From NCBI GenBank assembly GCA_002368575.1, contig DFEA01000095.1, forward strand, positions 1-22,676: DNA of 22,676 nt, read 5' to 3'. Origin of the DNA: Lachnospiraceae bacterium UBA3814. GTDB lineage: Bacteria; Bacillota; Clostridia; Lachnospirales; Lachnospiraceae. This document shows positions 21,562 through 22,676 of the stretch, one piece after another (within the stretch, counting starts at the first letter, position 1; each line of letters opens with the position of its first letter). A program made the position numbers and the translations under genes. The notes below the pieces were generated by a model that saw only the letters and a list, made by a program, of their open reading frames with translations, was not told the origin of the DNA and did not search any database.

Positions 21562-22676
21562 TTATGACAGTTTCTGATCATCACGCTTCTTGAGAATGAT
21601 CTCTCCCCGTGCGATTGCCGCCTGTCGGTCTTCATCATATTTCCTTACAACTTCGATTTTTTTATTAAGATCATTTTTCAAGGATACCCTCTTTCTGTGT
21701 CCGTGTTGGTTCGCCTGTGCCTGCTGTTGAGATTGAAGCTGTGCTGCCTGTATCTCCTGTTCACGTCTTGCCTGTTCCTTCGCTTTCTCCTCTGAATTGT
21801 CGGATTTTATCATCTGCTCACCACCAGAAGCTGCATTGCTGCTATCAGTGTCACCGTCGCTATCGCTGTTCGTTTTATCTGTCACGAAGTTAACGGCATC
21901 TCTGATATACTCAAGCATTTTTACTTCCTCGCTGATGGGACTGGTCTTGATCTCCTCTAACTTTTTCCTGATCTCTTCCTCCAAAACAGCCAGCTTTTCA
22001 TTCCACATCTGACGGCAGACTTCAAAAGACGGTTCGTCAAATCCCTGTTCGCTTAAAATACGTTTTGCCTTCTGAAACTTTGAAATTTCCGCATGATGCG
22101 CCTTGTTATACTCGTCCTGCCTTGATTTGAAAAATATCTTTCTTCCTTCGTCATAAACATGCTTGTACTTGTAATAATCATCAATCAGCGAAAGATTCTT
22201 CCTAATCCTCTTAACCTCCGCCTTTTTACTGTCGAGTCCTTCCTTTGCCTGCTTTAAAAGATCATCTTTCTCTGCTATGACCTTTTCCAGTTCATCAATG
22301 GTTGTCAAATTATTCTGCTCAATATATACCTGCACCTTGGAGACATACTGAAGATTTCCTTTCTTTGCTTTCTGTGTTCTACACTTATATCCTTCAGCGA
22401 CTTCATCCCTGTGCTCGTAGTAGGTCATGACCATGTTTGAAATTGTCGGGTTCTCAATCCGATGCACTCTCTCCTTGGCTTCCTCGATCCAGCTGACCAG
22501 ATCCCTGATCGCATTAAGCAGCTTGCGAATGTTGTCATTTGTCTTTTTAACCCACCTGTTCCATGAACCCTTATAGGTCTTGATCCCCCGCTTCTCCATC
22601 CGGCGCACTGCACTTCCTTCATGCACCTCCGGAATTTCATCAAGTCCACGGTCTTCATTTGAGCGATGATCAATAC
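21562..22676 (-). CDS. MobA/MobL family relaxase, C-terminal part (cut by window edge)
   Basis: Part of a conjugative nickase that cuts at oriT and leads DNA transfer. The reading frame runs off the window end, leaving about 370 residues. The first visible residues read IDHRSNEDRGLDEIPEVHEG, followed by AVRRMEKRGIKTYKGSWNRW; this pattern, IDHRS then IPxxHxG then a basic RG segment, is typical of the end of the MobA/MobL nickase domain. The rest (about 60-290) is long charged helices, probably coiled coil, then a Q-rich stretch (ETQ/QQQAQANQ region) and a basic end. The GTG at 22626 is internal, not a start. The catalytic tyrosine and histidine triad lie outside. The remaining mobilisation genes and oriT should be beyond 22676. 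Confidence 0.85.
   Translation of the reverse strand, partial: IDHRSNEDRGLDEIPEVHEGSAVRRMEKRGIKTYKGSWNRWVKKTNDNIRKLLNAIRDLVSWIEEAKERVHRIENPTISNMVMTYYEHRDEVAEGYKCRTQKAKKGNLQYVSKVQVYIEQNNLTTIDELEKVIAEKDDLLKQAKEGLDSKKAEVKRIRKNLSLIDDYYKYKHVYDEGRKIFFKSRQDEYNKAHHAEISKFQKAKRILSEQGFDEPSFEVCRQMWNEKLAVLEEEIRKKLEEIKTSPISEEVKMLEYIRDAVNFVTDKTNSDSDGDTDSSNAASGGEQMIKSDNSEEKAKEQARREQEIQAAQLQSQQQAQANQHGHRKRVSLKNDLNKKIEVVRKYDEDRQAAIARGEIILKKRDDQKLS

Overview
The window looks like a chromosomal segment of a Gram-positive, low-to-moderate GC Clostridia, most likely a Lachnospiraceae relative. This is inferred from a YqeG-type HAD phosphatase, a stand-alone NrdR, DivIB/FtsQ-type division proteins, AGGAGG-type ribosome binding sites and protein style; no rRNA is present to confirm it. 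Every convincing gene is on the minus strand, so transcription runs from high to low coordinates. There is no gene-free stretch longer than about 220 bases.

Reading in the direction of transcription: (1) 22676-19387 is the end of an integrative mobilizable element. It holds the C-terminal part of a MobA/MobL relaxase (cut by the window edge), a coiled-coil protein with a very acidic tail, a Tn916-type excisionase and a tyrosine integrase. The integrase gene has its own promoter, an operator-like inverted repeat and a leader hairpin, and is flanked by clustered TGTTAC/GTAACA motifs. (2) The element abuts ychF (18180-19277), which ends at an intrinsic terminator. (3) 17959-7422 is the division and cell wall (dcw) cluster: mraZ, rsmH, ftsL, a class B penicillin-binding protein, mraY, murD, ftsW, ftsQ, ftsZ. 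murE, murF, murG and ftsA, common members of this cluster, are absent. I see candidate promoters before mraZ, the PBP gene, mraY and ftsZ, so the cluster may be several overlapping transcription units. Three TGGGN repeats in 10-bp register lie between the mraZ promoter and its TTG start and fit a MraZ operator. A strong terminator follows ftsZ. (4) 7285-7010 is a small unknown gene with a palindrome in front of it. (5) 6840-24 looks like one operon from a consensus promoter: nrdR, a five-gene peptide/nickel-family ABC importer, an EamA-family transporter and a YqeG-family phosphatase, with very tight spacing and several stop/start overlaps.

Working together, the dcw genes make and export lipid II (mraY, murD), cross-link it at the septum (PBP, FtsW) and organise the divisome (FtsZ, FtsQ, FtsL), with MraZ as likely autoregulator. 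The element is a separate passenger inserted upstream of ychF; no terminator is visible between its integrase and ychF. I did not find a clearly new multi-gene system. The best leads are regulatory: the MraZ operator and terminator/promoter overlap, the attenuator-like mraY leader, and the integrase control region with its shared hexamer repeats.
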